Below, in pieces: positions 1-15,000 of a stretch of DNA of 52,796 nucleotides (position 1 is its first letter; each line of letters starts with the position of its first letter). The notes under the pieces are model-generated. The model had not been told where the DNA came from. It ran no database searches and saw nothing but the letters and a program-made list of their open reading frames with translations. The DNA is from Pinguiococcus pyrenoidosus (Eukaryota; Sar; Pinguiophyceae; Pinguiochrysidales; Pinguiochrysidaceae), in assembly GCA_019677205.1 (NCBI GenBank), contig JAAMXY010004256.1, forward strand, positions 1 through 52,796. Direction: 5' to 3'. A program made the position numbers and the translations under genes.

Positions 1-3000
1 TTGCGAAGACAGCCACATCGCCACGATGGTATCGATGCGCAAGTCCGGCCGAAGCGCCACCTCCGCGTCCGCTGGCGTCGCGGATGGCAACACCTCGTCA
101 GAGAGGAAAGCACCCGAGATTTGCTGGAACATCATCCGACACCAGGAGATGGACAGCGCCCGGACGGTCCCCTTCAGCGCGAGCATTAACGAAGGACGTG
201 CATCGGTCGCAACGTTCACTCCGCAAACCTCGGTCACGTGAAGCGCATGCTTGCTTGAGAGGAAGACTGGCAGGACGAGGCCGTTCGAGGTGTCCAGCAT
301 CTCCAGCAAAACTCTCCGACACCCGTTGTCCTCCTCGGAGGGAGGCTTGATCACCAGGGACGACGAGCTTCTCGCGAGAGCGACATTCCCGTCATCCAAG
401 TCCCGGACTGAAAACGACGGCGTTCTCGGGCTGGACACCGGTGCACTGCTCCCGTTCGTGGAAGCATCCTTCGTGTTCAAGACAGACACCACGCCCGCCA
501 TCCAAAGGCGCTGCCAATCCTCGTCGGAGGTATCCACGCTCCCCTGCGCAGCTACGCCACGGCGCTTGCCTCTCTGCTCCGAGGGATCGTCTGGGGGCTG
601 GACGGAAGGCTGCAGCAAGACGCCAGCTGGGCCGGGAAGCCCCTGCGAAAGGCCCGCTTCCGCTGAGGTGCAGCAGATCAGCCGTGGCGAGAAGCCTCCT
701 TTTGCACCATCACCACCACCACTGCGTTTGGATGCCTGCCTCTTGAAGGCGTGCATCGGAACTGCTGCTGCCGTCTGAGACAGATACTTCGCCTCGGAGA
801 AGCTCAGCGATATTGGCACCGCGCACAGCTGTCCGCCGGCATTGTCGCATCCGTCGACGTGCTCCAGAAGAGGCTCGTAGTCCTTCTTTTCAAAGCATTT
901 CCCGCTTCCAGCAAGGCAGAAGCGTGGGCCCGAGGACTGACTCAGGTCCACTGCCAAACTTGGCGAAAGGCCTCCAATCCCGGGAAAGGCGGCCGCTCCG
1001 CAGTGACTGCAAATCAAAAGATGCGTGCGCACCGTGTCCTCCGCGCTGCCGCGAGCAAAGGAAGGGAAGGCCTTCAGCGCAAACTCGGTCTCGGGGAGGG
1101 TCATGTTGAGGAAGATGATCGACGTCGGCCCCTTGCAGAGACGACATCCGGTGCTCCACGGGGCGCTCGTGCTCGTCGCCGTTGAGCAGACGCTGCACTT
1201 CGCGTGGCCATTGTCCTTGCGGACACCGAGTATCTGCTTGTGCGCGCTGCACCCGGGAAACTCAATGTAGTTGCACGTGAGGCACCTGATCGCCGCGAAG
1301 GTGCGGTGCCCCGACGACTCTTTCCGGGGAGCAATGGAGCGGAGGATCGTGGAGCGAGGGCCTTGGACACTTCGCCTCGGGTTCAGAGGCGCAACCACCT
1401 CCCTGTCATCCAAGCTGGCTCTCGCCTTTCCCTTGTCCTCTGCGGATGACCCGATCCGAAGATCGCGCGACGCCCACTCCACCGCTTCCGCCGCAGTGTG
1501 CGCAGAGGAGTAAGGGTAACCCCCCGTCCGATGGAGATCTGGGATCATCATGCTCTCGAGGGTTTGCTTCGAAGTCGCCGCATTCGCCGATGCCTGCCCC
1601 TGCTCAGGTTGGCCCTCCTGCTGTACAGGCGGGCTCTTGTCTTCGCAATCCAGCCACATGGAGTTTAGGGCATCAGACTCGCCGTCAGATCGCGGCTGCC
1701 CCTCGTCCGGGGCTTCCGCACGGGCGAGCAGCGGCCGCCTCGCAGACCGGAACCCAAGACAGGAGTACGTCGAGGAATATATGGTGGTGTCCGGGCAAAG
1801 GGTCTCGGCATGCCTGTGGAGCCACTGCTCGGCTTCAGCGAGGTCTCCGTGCGCAAACTCGATCGCCGACCGGCAGGCGTTCAAAGAGAAGATGGTCTTC
1901 GACGCCAGGCAAGCGGACTGCATGTGCCGGACGCTTTCCTTCGCCGGGGGCACGTGACCGAGGGCCTCGTCGTCGCAGCAATCCACGGCCCTCGTCATGC
2001 ACCGCGGAGTCGCCCCGGACGCCTTCTCCTCAAAAGCGAGGTCGGAGACCCTGTGCCGCCCCCCTTCGTCGAGAATCTTCGAGACTTCAATCGGCCGCCG
2101 TGTGGACCCGGGAGGGGGTGAAAAGTCATCCTCGCTGTCAGACACGCGGTTCCGTCCTTCTTCTGCGTGGCCGGAAGCTCCAATCTGCGTCGACGTTTGC
2201 GCCACGGGTGACGAGTCCGAAGCGCTGGTCGGCCGCTCCGGAGGCGCCAGGGGCTCCGCTCCCACCAGACCGGTGAAGCCAACAGACGACCGGGGCGAGC
2301 CCAAGACCATCGCCCCGTCCACGGGTGACCTGCTCCGCCCATCGACGGAAGACGGCCTCCTTTCCAGGATCGGGAAAGCGGGAGGTGGCGGCTCGTCCCT
2401 TCCATCAGTGCCGTCATAGTCATCATACCCGTCGAACTCGGGGTAGGGGAAATCCTCTTCGTTGAGCACGTCACTGCCAGAGTTGTTGCTGACCGCGCTC
2501 TGGCGGCTAGCCACCGTCGCCCCGTCGTCTTCATCGCCAGCGGCCTCGCTCCCTTCAGCAACCTCGTCCGCATCGCTCGGTGCCTCCGAATTTACATCGG
2601 ACGTGTCGTTCGCGTCACTTTCATCCGCGCCTGCCGCGACTTCGCTACGGCGCATGAAGTCGTCCGCGTTCATGCCCGCGGAGGTGATCTCGGGACCTTG
2701 CCGCAGCAGTGGCGCAGGCGGTGGCGGTGAGGAGTACGCACCCGAGTCCCGCCGCCGGCTCTCCGACATGGAGCTCCGCTCCACCTCGTCCACCTCTGGA
2801 ACCAAGACGGGTATCGGAGCCGTGAGGCGGTCTTCCGACTGCTCTCGCTGGAAGCGCGCGTGCGCCGGATTGCCAGCGGAACTGAGGTCACGGCCTCGCG
2901 CAGTGGATGGGCGAGGCCCGATCTGCGCTGTGCCTCTCTGATCCTCGAGCGGCATGCCTCCGTCAATCGCAAACGCCACTCCCTCGTCTGCCCCAGCGGC

Positions 3001-6000
3001 GATATCAAGCGTGGTGGCGGCCGTTGGCGAGGGCACCTCGGAAGCGTTCGCTGCCATCCCGGCAGCCGCAGAAGGAACAGCCGAGGAGGAGGCGGCGTCT
3101 TGGGACCGTGGCTGGCCCATCGGCCGATTCGCAATGTCCGTGGAGCTTCTGAACGCGGTTGGGCTCGGTGAGCTCCTCCTCGCCAACGCGCTACCCGCCG
3201 TCCGCGACCCGGGCGGGGTGATGTAGGCGCTGTCCTCAGGCGACGAATTGCCATCTCTTGGTGAGGCAGCGACGGACGAGGCCGCCAACGCTCGACGGCC
3301 CAGCCTGGTGCGCTCTGTCAACGAGGACGCCTCGTCCCTCACGGCCCGCACGGCAGCCGAGTCGTCGCGCAGACTGGTGAGGAAGTCCTCCAGGCGGGGG
3401 TCGTCCAGCGCTCCGACGTCAATCATCGGCATCTCGGCATAGGCTGGTCTGCTCGTTTCGTCCTCCGTCGCCGCCGTCGGCGCGGGCAGTCGTTCGGCAG
3501 ACATCTGCGACATGATCGAGGGGGGAATGCCGCTGGTCAGGAACTCCACCGCCTGCTCGACCAGAGCCTCCAGGCTGCTCAAGCCGCTGCGGTTCATCGC
3601 AATCACGGCTGCAGTCACGGTCGGTCGAAGATTGTCGTTGAATCCCATGATGTGGAGCTGCTCGATGCACTGCGACACCAGTCCTCGAATGCGATCATCT
3701 CCATCCACTCGCGGGGGCGCCGCAGCGTCAGGTGCGCTTCTCGCTTCCCGCGCTGCTGTCGGCGTCGTGTCTTTCGCGGACCTATCGTCTTCGACGCTCT
3801 TCTCCCACATCGCCCGCGCTTCGAGCGCCACGTCGGCGGCAGAGGTTGCGCTCTTCACGATCCTAGCGACTCCAGGCTCGGCGCGGTCGATCTCCGCGCA
3901 GCGCAATTCATAGGCCTCTGCCTGGGCAAGTGCATTTGCGAAGCAGGACGAGTCCGTTCGAAAACAGTTATGGCACAGGATGTAGGGCGCCTTCTTGAGC
4001 GAGGTGGAGCAATATCCTCGCGCACAAGCAGCATACCGAGCGCCACACTCGCTGCAATTCCAGTCCAGGAGATCTGGGTAGCGATCGCAGACGCGGAAAA
4101 GCCTGAGCGGATGACTCGACAGCTGGTGAAGTAACCCCTGCCGGCTGAAGTTGGACGTCGTCAGCTGGATCCGCATCCCTCCTGCCTCGGATGAAGACCC
4201 CGCGTTGTCTTCGGCCTGCTTCGAGGGTGTCTGTGTCGACGACGGAGCCAGGTCCTTCCAGTGAAAGGACATGGGGGGAATGTCCGTGTAGGTGAAGGCA
4301 TATCGGTGCACCCAGGGCAGCTCCTGACCTCCCTCGAGCTCCTTCGCTCCCGCCTCGGGTGCTTGAACATCCCGCAACGACTGCGCAAGTCGGTCCGAAG
4401 CGGCCATGGACACAGGTTCGACGCAGGTGGATAGAGTGGGTCCGTCCAATGCGACGTCAATCCCGACGAATCCGCCATCGACTACCTTGAGGTGCACGCG
4501 ATGCTCCCCCGGAGAATCGCCAGCAAGGACACAAGCCCCCTCGATCAGGATGTGACTTCCGCGGCGGAACTTTCCGATCTGCCTTGCCGCCGTTCCCGAT
4601 GCATCCAGGCGTGGCACTTCGTTCTCGCACACTTCGTCTGCAAGAACGGCATAGAGTAGCGGATACTCGCTGGAGACGTACATATCGTCTTGCGATGGCT
4701 CCCCAGCTTCTGCCGAAAGGCAAACCCGCCGAACCGCGGCTTCAAACTCGCAGCGGTCGCCATCGCAGCCACCTGACTGCTCTTCAGCCGTCCCGAGGTC
4801 GCTGCTCTTCGCTTCGGCTTCCTCGTCAGGAGCGGTGGATGGAGGCGCCTCGGAACCGGCCATTGCGTGGAAGTCCAGGAATCGTGCCCATGTCTCCTGG
4901 AGGGAGTGCGTGCTCCGCAGCAGGGAGAAGTCCACGGGGTCGAACTCCAGCTCCGGCGCCTTCTCGGACGCGACAGACACTAGCGAGGCGAGCAGCTCGT
5001 GTGCGTTGAGACCCATCTCCTGCAGCGACTGCAGCTTAACCCCGGCGCAGAAGAGCCGGCAGAAGCCGCTGAGGGCGAACAATCGACAAAGTTCATCCCG
5101 CAGCAGCGTCGACCCCCCCGGGGGTGTCCTTGGTTTCAGGAAGCTGCCAAACGCTTTGACGAGCCTTCGCAGCAGGTCACCGTGCTGCGAGCTGCCTTGA
5201 AAGCCCTGCGTGAAGGACTTCTGTACGATCACCTGATAGGAAGCTTCCAGCGTCTTCTCGACCGCGCAAAGATCGTCCGTGCTGATACGAAGCCTGGTTG
5301 GTCCCCGCGCTGTCTCATTCTCGACGGAGACAAACGCCTCTCCCTGCCCGCACGGCAGTCTGTAGAGCTTCCCCGTGGACGGCGCCGCACCTCTCACAAC
5401 ACGACAAGACCCGCCTTCGAAAAGCAAATCCACTCCGCTCAGAGTCCAAAGAACCGCCAGAACACGGGCGAAGCCGGAATTGTCCATGCCATCGGCCTCC
5501 TCGGCCGCCTCAAGCACCCTGATAAGCTGAACAACGCTCCCGATCTTTGTCACTTGGTTGGGTCTTGGCGACGCAAGCTGCTGGTGCGCGATTGCCTGCA
5601 CCAGCCTGCGAAGATGTGATGCGACCGTGATCGCAACGTCTCCGGAACCGAAGCCGCTCTTGAAGTCCTGGAGGACCGGCGCTTGCTTGCCATCCGACGC
5701 AATCGCCTGCGCAAGATGACCGGAGCTTGGATCACTGCCAACCAGCAAGGGCGCAAACAACCGGTCGGCAATCACGCTCACTGCGTAGCTAACCAGGGGT
5801 CCATGCCACGAGTCCTGAGCGTCCGGAAGCAGCGGAAGCCGTGAAGCTCCTGGCTTGAGCATGTCCACGAGCCAGGCTTGCAAACCACCACGAATTGAAG
5901 CCGAGGCCATGCGAGGCGGAAGCATCCGGAGTAGCTCCGGCAACACATCAGCCGCAGTGTTCCGCACGTGTGGAAAGCGTGATTGGAGGAGGACGCAGAC

Positions 6001-9000
6001 ATGCCCGAGCATTCTCGACGCATAGTCGTGACACCTGGCCTCCGTTGCGACGCCATCCTTGCTGCCGGCGTCTTCGAGGCCCCCTGCAATTCCCACGGGG
6101 AAGACACTGAGAAAGAGCCACGGCAGAAGGCTCAGGGTCTGCGTAGCACAGGCTGCCCCGTACAGGAAATCCACAGAGCTTGCGCGTGACGGGCAGGACA
6201 GATTTTCGGAGCTTTGCGTGGCTTTTTCCAGTCGGAGCAGGCAGAACTCCATCAGTCGTTCGTTCAACCGACGCACCGCCCCTGCGTCGCCTTTGAAGAG
6301 GCGAAGAGACAGAATCAGACCGCACATCATGCGCCAGGCAATCTGCTGCAGGGACCGATTCTCCGCGAAGGTGATTCGGACTGGTGGATCCGGCTGGTAC
6401 ATCGGTTTGACGTTGCTCGCAGCTTGGTCTGCGAGGGGAGTCCTGTCAGGCAGAAGAGCGTGCTTCTGATCCCGGAGGGTGAGATAACGCTGCAACGCTT
6501 GCGTGCCTCTCTCGTCAAGAACGGCTTCCGGCATCTCGGCGAATCGATAGATGGGTCCCGCAGAGAGCGTGGCGATGGTGCACCATCCGCGAAGTCGAAT
6601 GTAAGGCTTCAGCAGCGCTCCCGACCGCAGTCGGCGGAGGTGCTTCTCCTCTATGATGGATCGACCGGCAGCAGTCGAGATCCGTTCCCCGTTCAGCGTG
6701 AAATACACTTCTAGCTGCGGGTCGGACTTCGTTGACTCCAGGCGCACGCCACATCCAAGAGTGTCATCCTGCTTGACCAGTGACGGCCACTCTGCCAGAG
6801 GCGGAGCACCGTCGGTGCTTGCCGAATGCATCCGGCGCGCCATCTGCCTCAGCACGTCAGCCATTGTGTCGCTATGCGGCATCGAGATGACGCTGCCGGT
6901 GCCTTCCGCAGGGGTTCGATTTTCTACTTCTGAGGCGTCCGTCTCGTCGCTGGCGCGGACAACGCTTCCCGCGGTCTGCTGATCGCGGCTTGAATTGGTT
7001 GAGGGCAAGCGATCGCCACTCCCCGCTATTGGCGACTGCCCAGTGGCATCCGACTCCTTCGCCTCGTTCCCTCCATGGACCGCAGTTTCATGTTCTGCGG
7101 CGCGCTCCGTGGCGCGCTCCGTGGCGCGCTCCGTGACGCTCTCCGTGACGCTTGCAATGATCTGCGTCTCATCCTCGCTGCCTGGATGCTGCGAGCGCGG
7201 GGTAGCGCCCTGGCCAGCGCTGCCTCCCGCTTGGTTTCGAGCCGATTCATCCACGCTCCACGTGTCCTCAGACTTGATGACCGCGTCCCTACTCCGGCTC
7301 AGCAAGCTCAATCCGCATGACGAATACAAGCTGGCGACCTGCTCGACGTCCGCAAATCCCCGATGAGCAAGGCGAGCCCCGTCTGCATCCTCGTCATTCT
7401 TGGTCTCCTCGTCTTCTTCGTTCCGGCTGCAGAGGACGAAGCCGACGTCGATCACAGGGTACACCAGCGCCGAGGGGACGCCGTCCGCATTTGCATCTCC
7501 TTGCCTCCGATCACTGAAGACCCCAACACAATTGCAGGTAACTTCGTAGTAGCTGACACCTACGATGCCATCCTCTTCCAGGCGCACATCGTTGGAAGCG
7601 AGGAGGTCAATGAAGCCGTCTTCGCCCCAAGCCGACCCGCGTCCGGACTGGGCCTTTCGAGCCTTGACCAGAACGCAGTTGGCCTGCTGGTCTAGAATCG
7701 ACACGTCTCCCGCAGCAGACTCGCTCAGCGTCTCATAGCTGGATATCGACGCGGTCGCGCTCTTGGCATCCCTCTCGTCTCCGTCCTCAGCTCGGATGCA
7801 CTTCATGATGGCCTTGTCCTTGTAGTTGCCGCGGACACCTCTTGTGAAGAGCCAGCCCTGCCCGCACGCCATCCTCAGAAAGGTTTGCCCTCCAGGGCAG
7901 AGGAAAGCGTCGGAGATCTCGACGATGTCCTTGTGCTGCAAGCTCACCCCCACACGGTCACTGTCTGGGCTAGGAAGGACGCGCACTCCGATTCCGTTCT
8001 TCGCCGTCACGATGTAGGTGTACCTCACGCCTCGTTCCCTGCGTCTCCGCCTGGCCGAAGTGGCGGCCCTGGCTCGGATCTGCTTCACCTCGCTCTTGAT
8101 TCGGTGGACAGCCCGCCGGGCAACGATCCGGAAGGCGTCCTCGTACCTCAGGAGCTGAGAACTCACGCTGGAGAAGGGCGAGCCTTCTCTTCCATTGCAG
8201 CCTTCGCCGGTGTCTCGAACGGACGGCGACGCTGGGCGAGGGGAGACGAGACCCTCTGCACCGTCCACGAGGTCCTTCAAGGACCTCAGATCAAGTCGAC
8301 ACTGCAGAAGATTGCGCCGCAGGGAGGCCGGATCAAAGAGGTATGCTCGCGCATACTCCCACGGCGCAGCGGCGTTGGCGAAGGGAACGGCGGCATCTCG
8401 CAGGCAGACAAGCACCTTGAGGCTTTCCCAGAAGGCCTGCAGCCTCTCCGGATCTCCGAAGGCGAGCTTCGAGAGATGACCTCGATCGCCGGCGAAGGCG
8501 CTCAGAGCCATGATCGTCACGTGAAGGAGAAGCGTCAGGGCCGCCGGCGAGGCCTTGCACCCTCTGCCATCCTTCGACATGTCCCGCGCGTAGCTTTGCA
8601 TCAGGCTCCCGAACTGGTCCATCAGGGCTTCACTGATCTTCTCCCGTTCGCTCACAGCGCGATGCAAGAGCTGTCGCTCAGCTCCGAGCAGCTCGAGGCC
8701 GCTGTTCGACGTGGAGGCCGCATCCAGAGCCACGCGAAGACTGATCATCACGTCGTAGAGCGATGACCAGTGCGCGGACTGCCTCAGCTCCTGCCGTCCA
8801 AAGAAGGTGAGGAAGCCGTGCAAGATCTTGAGACCCCTGATGCGGCTTCGAGCGTCCGTGTCGCTCTCGTGCAGCACGCGTGCCAGCTCGACGGGACTGG
8901 GGACCGGGCCGCTCGCCTTTGCCGGGGCTCCAAACTCGATCGATGCAAGCATGCTCTCCTCGCCGTCGCAGGCCTCCCAGCTCCGCAGGCCAGATCCGCT

Positions 9001-12000
9001 GCGCAGGCCCCCGCGGATGAAGCGCAGCACGACAGAGATCGGCTTTGCTGACTCTTCGCTGTCTCCCACTTCCTTCGTGTGGGAGCAAGACGCGAAGGAG
9101 AGAAGGATCTTACTGAGTCCAACCGCTGACAGCACTTCGTCCTTGAAGCATGTCTCCCACAGCGGCACCGCCGTGAGCCGTCGGAGCTCTTCCGAATGCT
9201 GAACGGTGCTGGAGTCATCCGAAGCCTGCGTGCGGACGCTCGATGTGTCCTGCGAAGAGATCCTCGACGCATTGCTGCTCGCCTCTCTCCGCCTCGCGTG
9301 ACCAGCCCTGACGCCGTGCTGACGAAAGCCAAGGATCCTTTCAACGGGAAGCGACCGCAATTCCGGCTCCTTCAGATCGTGAATCCCGGCCGCGGCGCTC
9401 TCAGCCTTGCTCTCCGACACCTCCATTTCGTTCTTGACCTCCTCCGTTTCATCGAATTCCGACGTCTCCGGGTCCGAGTCGGTCTCTGGAACTGATGCAC
9501 CACCTCGGAGGGCAGACAAGCGCTCGTGCTCCGGAACTGCCGGCCCCTGCGGCTCCCCAAGAACACTTGACGTGGTGGACACCGCTTCCACCGCTTCCCC
9601 GGCTTCCGCTTCTTCCGCTCCCACGCTTGCAATGGAGGGGCTGGGCCCCTGTTGCGCACGTGCGATGCGTCCCTCTGACAGAAAGAGCGCGTCCTCCGGG
9701 ACGGTGGTCGCCGACTCGATGATCTCAAAGCCAAGGTTCTCGTGCGAGAAGTGACTCTCGGCCTCCGAGGCAGCGTCCTCGTTCACCGCATCTTCGAAAC
9801 TCTCGGCACTTGAGCTGTCCCTCCTCACGGACGTCGATCGACTTCCAAGTTCGCGGCGCCGCCCGAGTTCGTGAATCGAGCCGCTGAACGGGCGGACAGT
9901 GCCAACGAGACCTGAAAACATGCCTTCCTCGGCGTCGTGGGCAGCGTCCTCCATAGTGCTGTGGATGCGAGCCTGCGCAAGGCCATCCGTTGTCTCAAGC
10001 TGCGCCCTCAGCGACTGGCGCCGGAACCGAAGGTCCGTGCGCAAGTCGGCCAACCTCCTCCAGATCCTCCAGATGGGCTCCGGCACGGAGGGGCCTTCTC
10101 TGTACACATGGTCAGGCAGGTCGGCCGTATGACCGAGAGCCGCGATGTCATACGTCTCGATGCCGTCCATCTGATGCAATGCGGCCAGCTGAGCAACGAG
10201 ACTGCACAAGTCGGAGAAGGCTCGCGTGTGGTGCGCGGCGGCGACCATCAGCATCAGCTCCGGCACCAAGAAATACTGAAGGACCGATCGCCTGCTGCCA
10301 TGGGAGACGCGGACACTGCTGCCGTGAAGGTACGAGAACAAGAGGTGGCAGTTCGCCCGGGTGAAGTCGCTCGGCAAGCCAAGCTCTTCCCAGCTGACGG
10401 CGCACTTCCTCAGGGAATCTCGAAATTCGTCCGGCCTGACGGGCTGCCGCCTGCCATGCTGGAAGAGTTCGCGGAAGGAGAGAAGCTTGCGAGCGCTGCG
10501 CTTCAGCTCCTCCCTCCCGCGAATCAGAGAGATTGCTCCGCGGCAGGCCCAATGGCCATAGCTGCGCAGAATGTCAACTCCCCAGGGCAACACGAAGGTT
10601 GACCTTGCCACACCGCCGCCGCTGATAGACACGCTGTCCTTGCCGCTACCAATCGCCACGTACGGGCGGACTTCAGCATGTCTCGCGAGGAAGGACGCAC
10701 CTGGACCGCTCTCCGCTATCAGGGGTGCCAGTAGCTTCCCGTTCAGGTGCAGAACCAGGATACCGCGGGTGGAGTCGAACTCCAAGAGGAACACGTCCCC
10801 GGAGGAGACCGTTCTGCCTGGACGGAGTGACGAAGACGCAGCCGGGCCGAGATCCACTTTCTCCCCATCGATCCAAAGGGTGCCGTCGCTGCGCCAGCCC
10901 AAGCTCCCGGGCACGGAACCGGGAGGCAGATGAGCGCACGCCTTCGTGACTGCTGCCGTCTCGATGAGCCCGAATCCGAGAGAGCCGCTCGTTGTTGCGT
11001 CCACGCGAACTCGCAAGACGTGCTTCCCGATGGACCTGGTCCAGCAGTTCGCCAGGATCACTCCAAACCAGGTCGGGCCCGAACGCCCAGAGGGCGAGTC
11101 TCCGGCATGACACGAGGACGACTCGTCCCGGTTTGCTTCGATCTGAAACCGAGGCCGCAGCGATATGCCGCAGTCGGTATGCTCATACACCAGCTCGGTG
11201 GGAACCTCAAGCAGGTCCACCAGACACGGAGAGCGGTGCAACTGCTTCCTCAGCTCGATTCCGAAAGCACTCGGTGGGATGGACACCCCCGACGACTGTG
11301 GACAGCGGGCCGAACGCTGTATGCTGCGGCAGGGCAGAGTGAAGAGCGAGGCCTCGGTCCGACACTCGAGATCCACGTCGCTGGCTTGATCTTGAACCTC
11401 CACGGAGGCTATCCGGACCTTGATCCCGGCACGGTACGTGACGACGCACGGATAAATCGGACCGGTGACATCCGAGAACCCATGCGGTTGCCGTTCACCG
11501 TTGACGAAAAATACAATACTCCCCGTGTGCAAGTTCACTTCCACCCGTACCCGATCGCCGGGGTGCACCTTCGAGTTCATGCCCAGCCCGGAGGTGCCGT
11601 TGTGGTAGAGCTGGCCATTGAAGGCCCGGAACAGCCACATGCGATTGCTCGTCTCGTAGTTGGCATTCTGAAGCGGCAGCAGCGCTGCACCAAACAAGCT
11701 GCACTCGTCTTCCAACGTATCCACCTCCAGGCAGAACTCCCACGACCCGCAGCACGGTCCGTTGGGGAGGCCAAAACCCAGCGTCCCGCAGCAGTACTGG
11801 TTTCCATTGCTTGAGCTGCTGAGCAGCGCGTCTCCCTGATTCAACTCTATTGCGTCACTGTGCTGCTTGGGATCAAAGCGGGCGTCCTCCATGACATGCA
11901 CGTCCGGAGACGCTTCGCTCCGTGGAGTCGTGAGGTCCGAGAAGCGGTAGTGCGACAGGCAAGCCAGCATCTCTTCGGATTGCTCCAGGCCGGGGAGGCG

Positions 12001-15000
12001 GACCACGAGACTGTGGCATGACCTCATGAGCTTGGAGATCGGATCGAACAGATCCTCGAAGACGTCCAGGCCGATATCCGCCGAGGTGATAATCGGGAGC
12101 ACGCTATTCACGATGCTCCCTTGCAGGTAGGCCTCCGCCTCAGCTGGCGAAAGGCGACTGGCGTCAACCGATGTGAGCATCGTCTCAAAAATGCCGCTCA
12201 GCTGCTCAAAGAGATGGCCTAGGCATGTTCGCAGGAACGAGTTTCCGCCTCGGCCAGCCGGTCCTCGGAGCTCCGCCGCGGCCCCTCCAGGCGCGGAGTC
12301 CTTCGCCCCGCCGCCTTCCTCGTCCTTGTAGGAGAACAGCGTGTGCCTCACAATCCCCTCGAGCACTCGCTGAGCAGAGCTCAGGATTCCCGTATGGAGG
12401 GAGGGAGGAGGGTTGATGGGCGACCTTTCACCCACCAGCTCGTCCAAACGGAGCTGATCCAGTGCCAAGAGACTAGCGAGCAGCTTCTCCAGGGCTTGCG
12501 AGAAGGATCCGCCGGGCAAGCAGCCATGCTGCAAGCGTCGCTGCTCCAGAAGGCCTTTCAAGCCTGTGTCTGTGCCGTAGTGCCACAGCAGTCTGTGAAG
12601 AAGGACGCAGCGGCCTTTCCCGGCGTCCCCTGTCGCCGTCCCACACTCGAGTTTGTGCTGGATGAGCTGGCAGAGCAGCTCACACTGCTCCTCGAAGTGC
12701 GGGTAGAGAAAGTGGACGCCGACTGCCATTGCCTCCGCCGATGCGTTCCTGAGCCGTGCCGAGGACGCCTCCGCCGTCATGAGATATCCGATGCACTGGC
12801 GAAGGTCAACCATCAGCTCCGGCTCGTGCGCCGCAGGCGCGGATCCGAAATCCAGTGGTGCCGCCGTGCGGGATGGCCGCATCAGCCCAACGTCCAGCGG
12901 CTGCAGCCGCGAGCGCATGAGGCACTGGAAGTTCGCCCGGGCTAGATTCAAAATCGACAGCTGGAGGTCCTCCCGCATGGCGGCGTCGACCTTGATCTGA
13001 TCCACATCGCCGCAGCAACGGAGCAGACTCGTCAGTTGTGTGAAGGTCCTCGCATTGGGCTGCAGCGCAAAAGGAGTGTAGACCTCCTCCGGGTCGACGT
13101 CCGCGGGCGTGTGGCCCTCTTCCTCCCGACTGGGGGAACCTGACGGACTGGCGAAGACCTCGCCACAAAACCTCGCCGTGTGCTGCTGCTTCACCGCCTG
13201 AAGGCTCGGAACAGGCTGCTGTATGGACGCAAGCGACGAGCATCTCCTCAGAAGGGCGCTTGCGATCTCGATCTGGCTATCAATCTCCTCGTGGTCTTGA
13301 TCTACGGGGCTGTCCGCTTCGTTCTCGCAGGGCTGCCCACAGCAGAAGCAGGCCTTACAGTTCTTGGTACTTACAAAGCCACACTTGCGGCATCTCCAGC
13401 CTTCCGACAGCTTTAGCTGCGTCTTGATGTCATCCTCCGTCGCCTTCCGGATGTTCTTGTCGTTCTCGAAAAAGAAGAGGGTCGTCCGGACCGCATCGCC
13501 TGCGCCCTTGAAGTCGCCATCCCCAGCGTCCTCGTCGTAGGCCGGGGACGTTCGCACGAAGGCCTGGAGTCCCTGTTGCACGTCTTGGTGCCAGAAGCCA
13601 ACCCAGTGGTTCCCGTGCGCGCGGTACCACAGGCGACCGAGTCCATGACGCCGCCTGTTGCGCAGGAATCCTTCCCATTTCTTCCGGCCGAACTCGTCGT
13701 CCGCTCCGAAGTATCGCACGCCTGGCCCCCCTTCCGCCTTCACGCTCGTGAGCCCGAGGAACCTCACACTGCGGTTCGCGCCATAGAAGCTGACCGCCGG
13801 GAAGACGTCACCCTTCACATTGGTGAAACAGACCCCTTGGTCGAACTCGTCGTTGATGCAGTAGCTGAGCGTGTGCTTCTCGCAGTCCAAAGTCACCGTG
13901 ACCTTGTCGCCGGGGTGGATCCGTTCTTTCGGGCTAGCGATGTGGTTTCCACGGGCGTAGAGATTGCCGTTGTAGCATCGATACATCCACAAGCACGTGC
14001 TGGACGTGTAGCTGCTGCTGGTCACGGGCTTGACGGCCGCGCCGAGGCAGATCGTCTCGTCGTTCTTCACGTCCTGCTCAATCTTGAAGTCCCAAGCCCA
14101 GACACCCGTGTTGAACGACCGGCTGAGCAGAGCGTGGCTGTGCGAGCTCGTGTTGCACTTGGCCAGCGTGTTTCCGTCCTGAAGCGCCACACCAGAAGTG
14201 GACGTCGCTTCGGGGTCGAACGAAACGCTTCCGATCTGCATGAGGACGGAGTCGCTGTTTTGCGCCAGCTTGCCGCGAAGGTCGCGTTGTTCCCGCTGCA
14301 TCACCTCGAGGCAGTACCAGGCGGCAAGCTTCATCTGATAGAAGCCCTGAGAGGTGTCCGGACGGTCTCGCCGAGGCCCCGTGGCTGCCTGGTGCAAGAG
14401 CGACTCGACGATCCGCAAGGCGCAGGTGAGAGTCGCCGCCGCGCTGGTGAGCCGGAGCATTCCCGTCATGGCCCGTTCCACGAGGCTCTTCTCGGCGGCA
14501 ATCCTGCTGTACCAGTCGTAGAGCTGCTCCACAAGGTGCGAAACGTCGATCGCCGAGGCCTGCTTGTCCTCCGTGCGGACCTCCACGGAGCAGATGGACG
14601 CCTTTCCCTTGTTCGGCACGCCAGCCGATTCCTCCATCGTGAGCTTCACTGCCCACACCGTCCGCGACGCACCCTTGGCCCCGGCGGCAGCCGGAGATCT
14701 GTGTCGCTCTCGGAGCTCCAGCAGCTGGGAGCACCTGATCGTGGTGCCGCTGCGAAGCTCCGCGGCGGGAACCTGGTCGAGATCAATGGAAGCGAAGTGC
14801 TCGTACCCCTCGTTGGAGAGGAGGTCCTGCTCGCCGCCGCGCGCCACCAGCTCGTGGTCGGTGTACTTCAGATGCGCCACCACGCGCTTGGGCGCCAGGA
14901 CGAGGGTGTCGTTCTCGTGCCATCGCACAAAGATCGAGCTAACTTCCCGGACCTTGGAGTGCAGCTCATTCAGGCGGCAGGCCCAGGATCGCGAGGAGCC

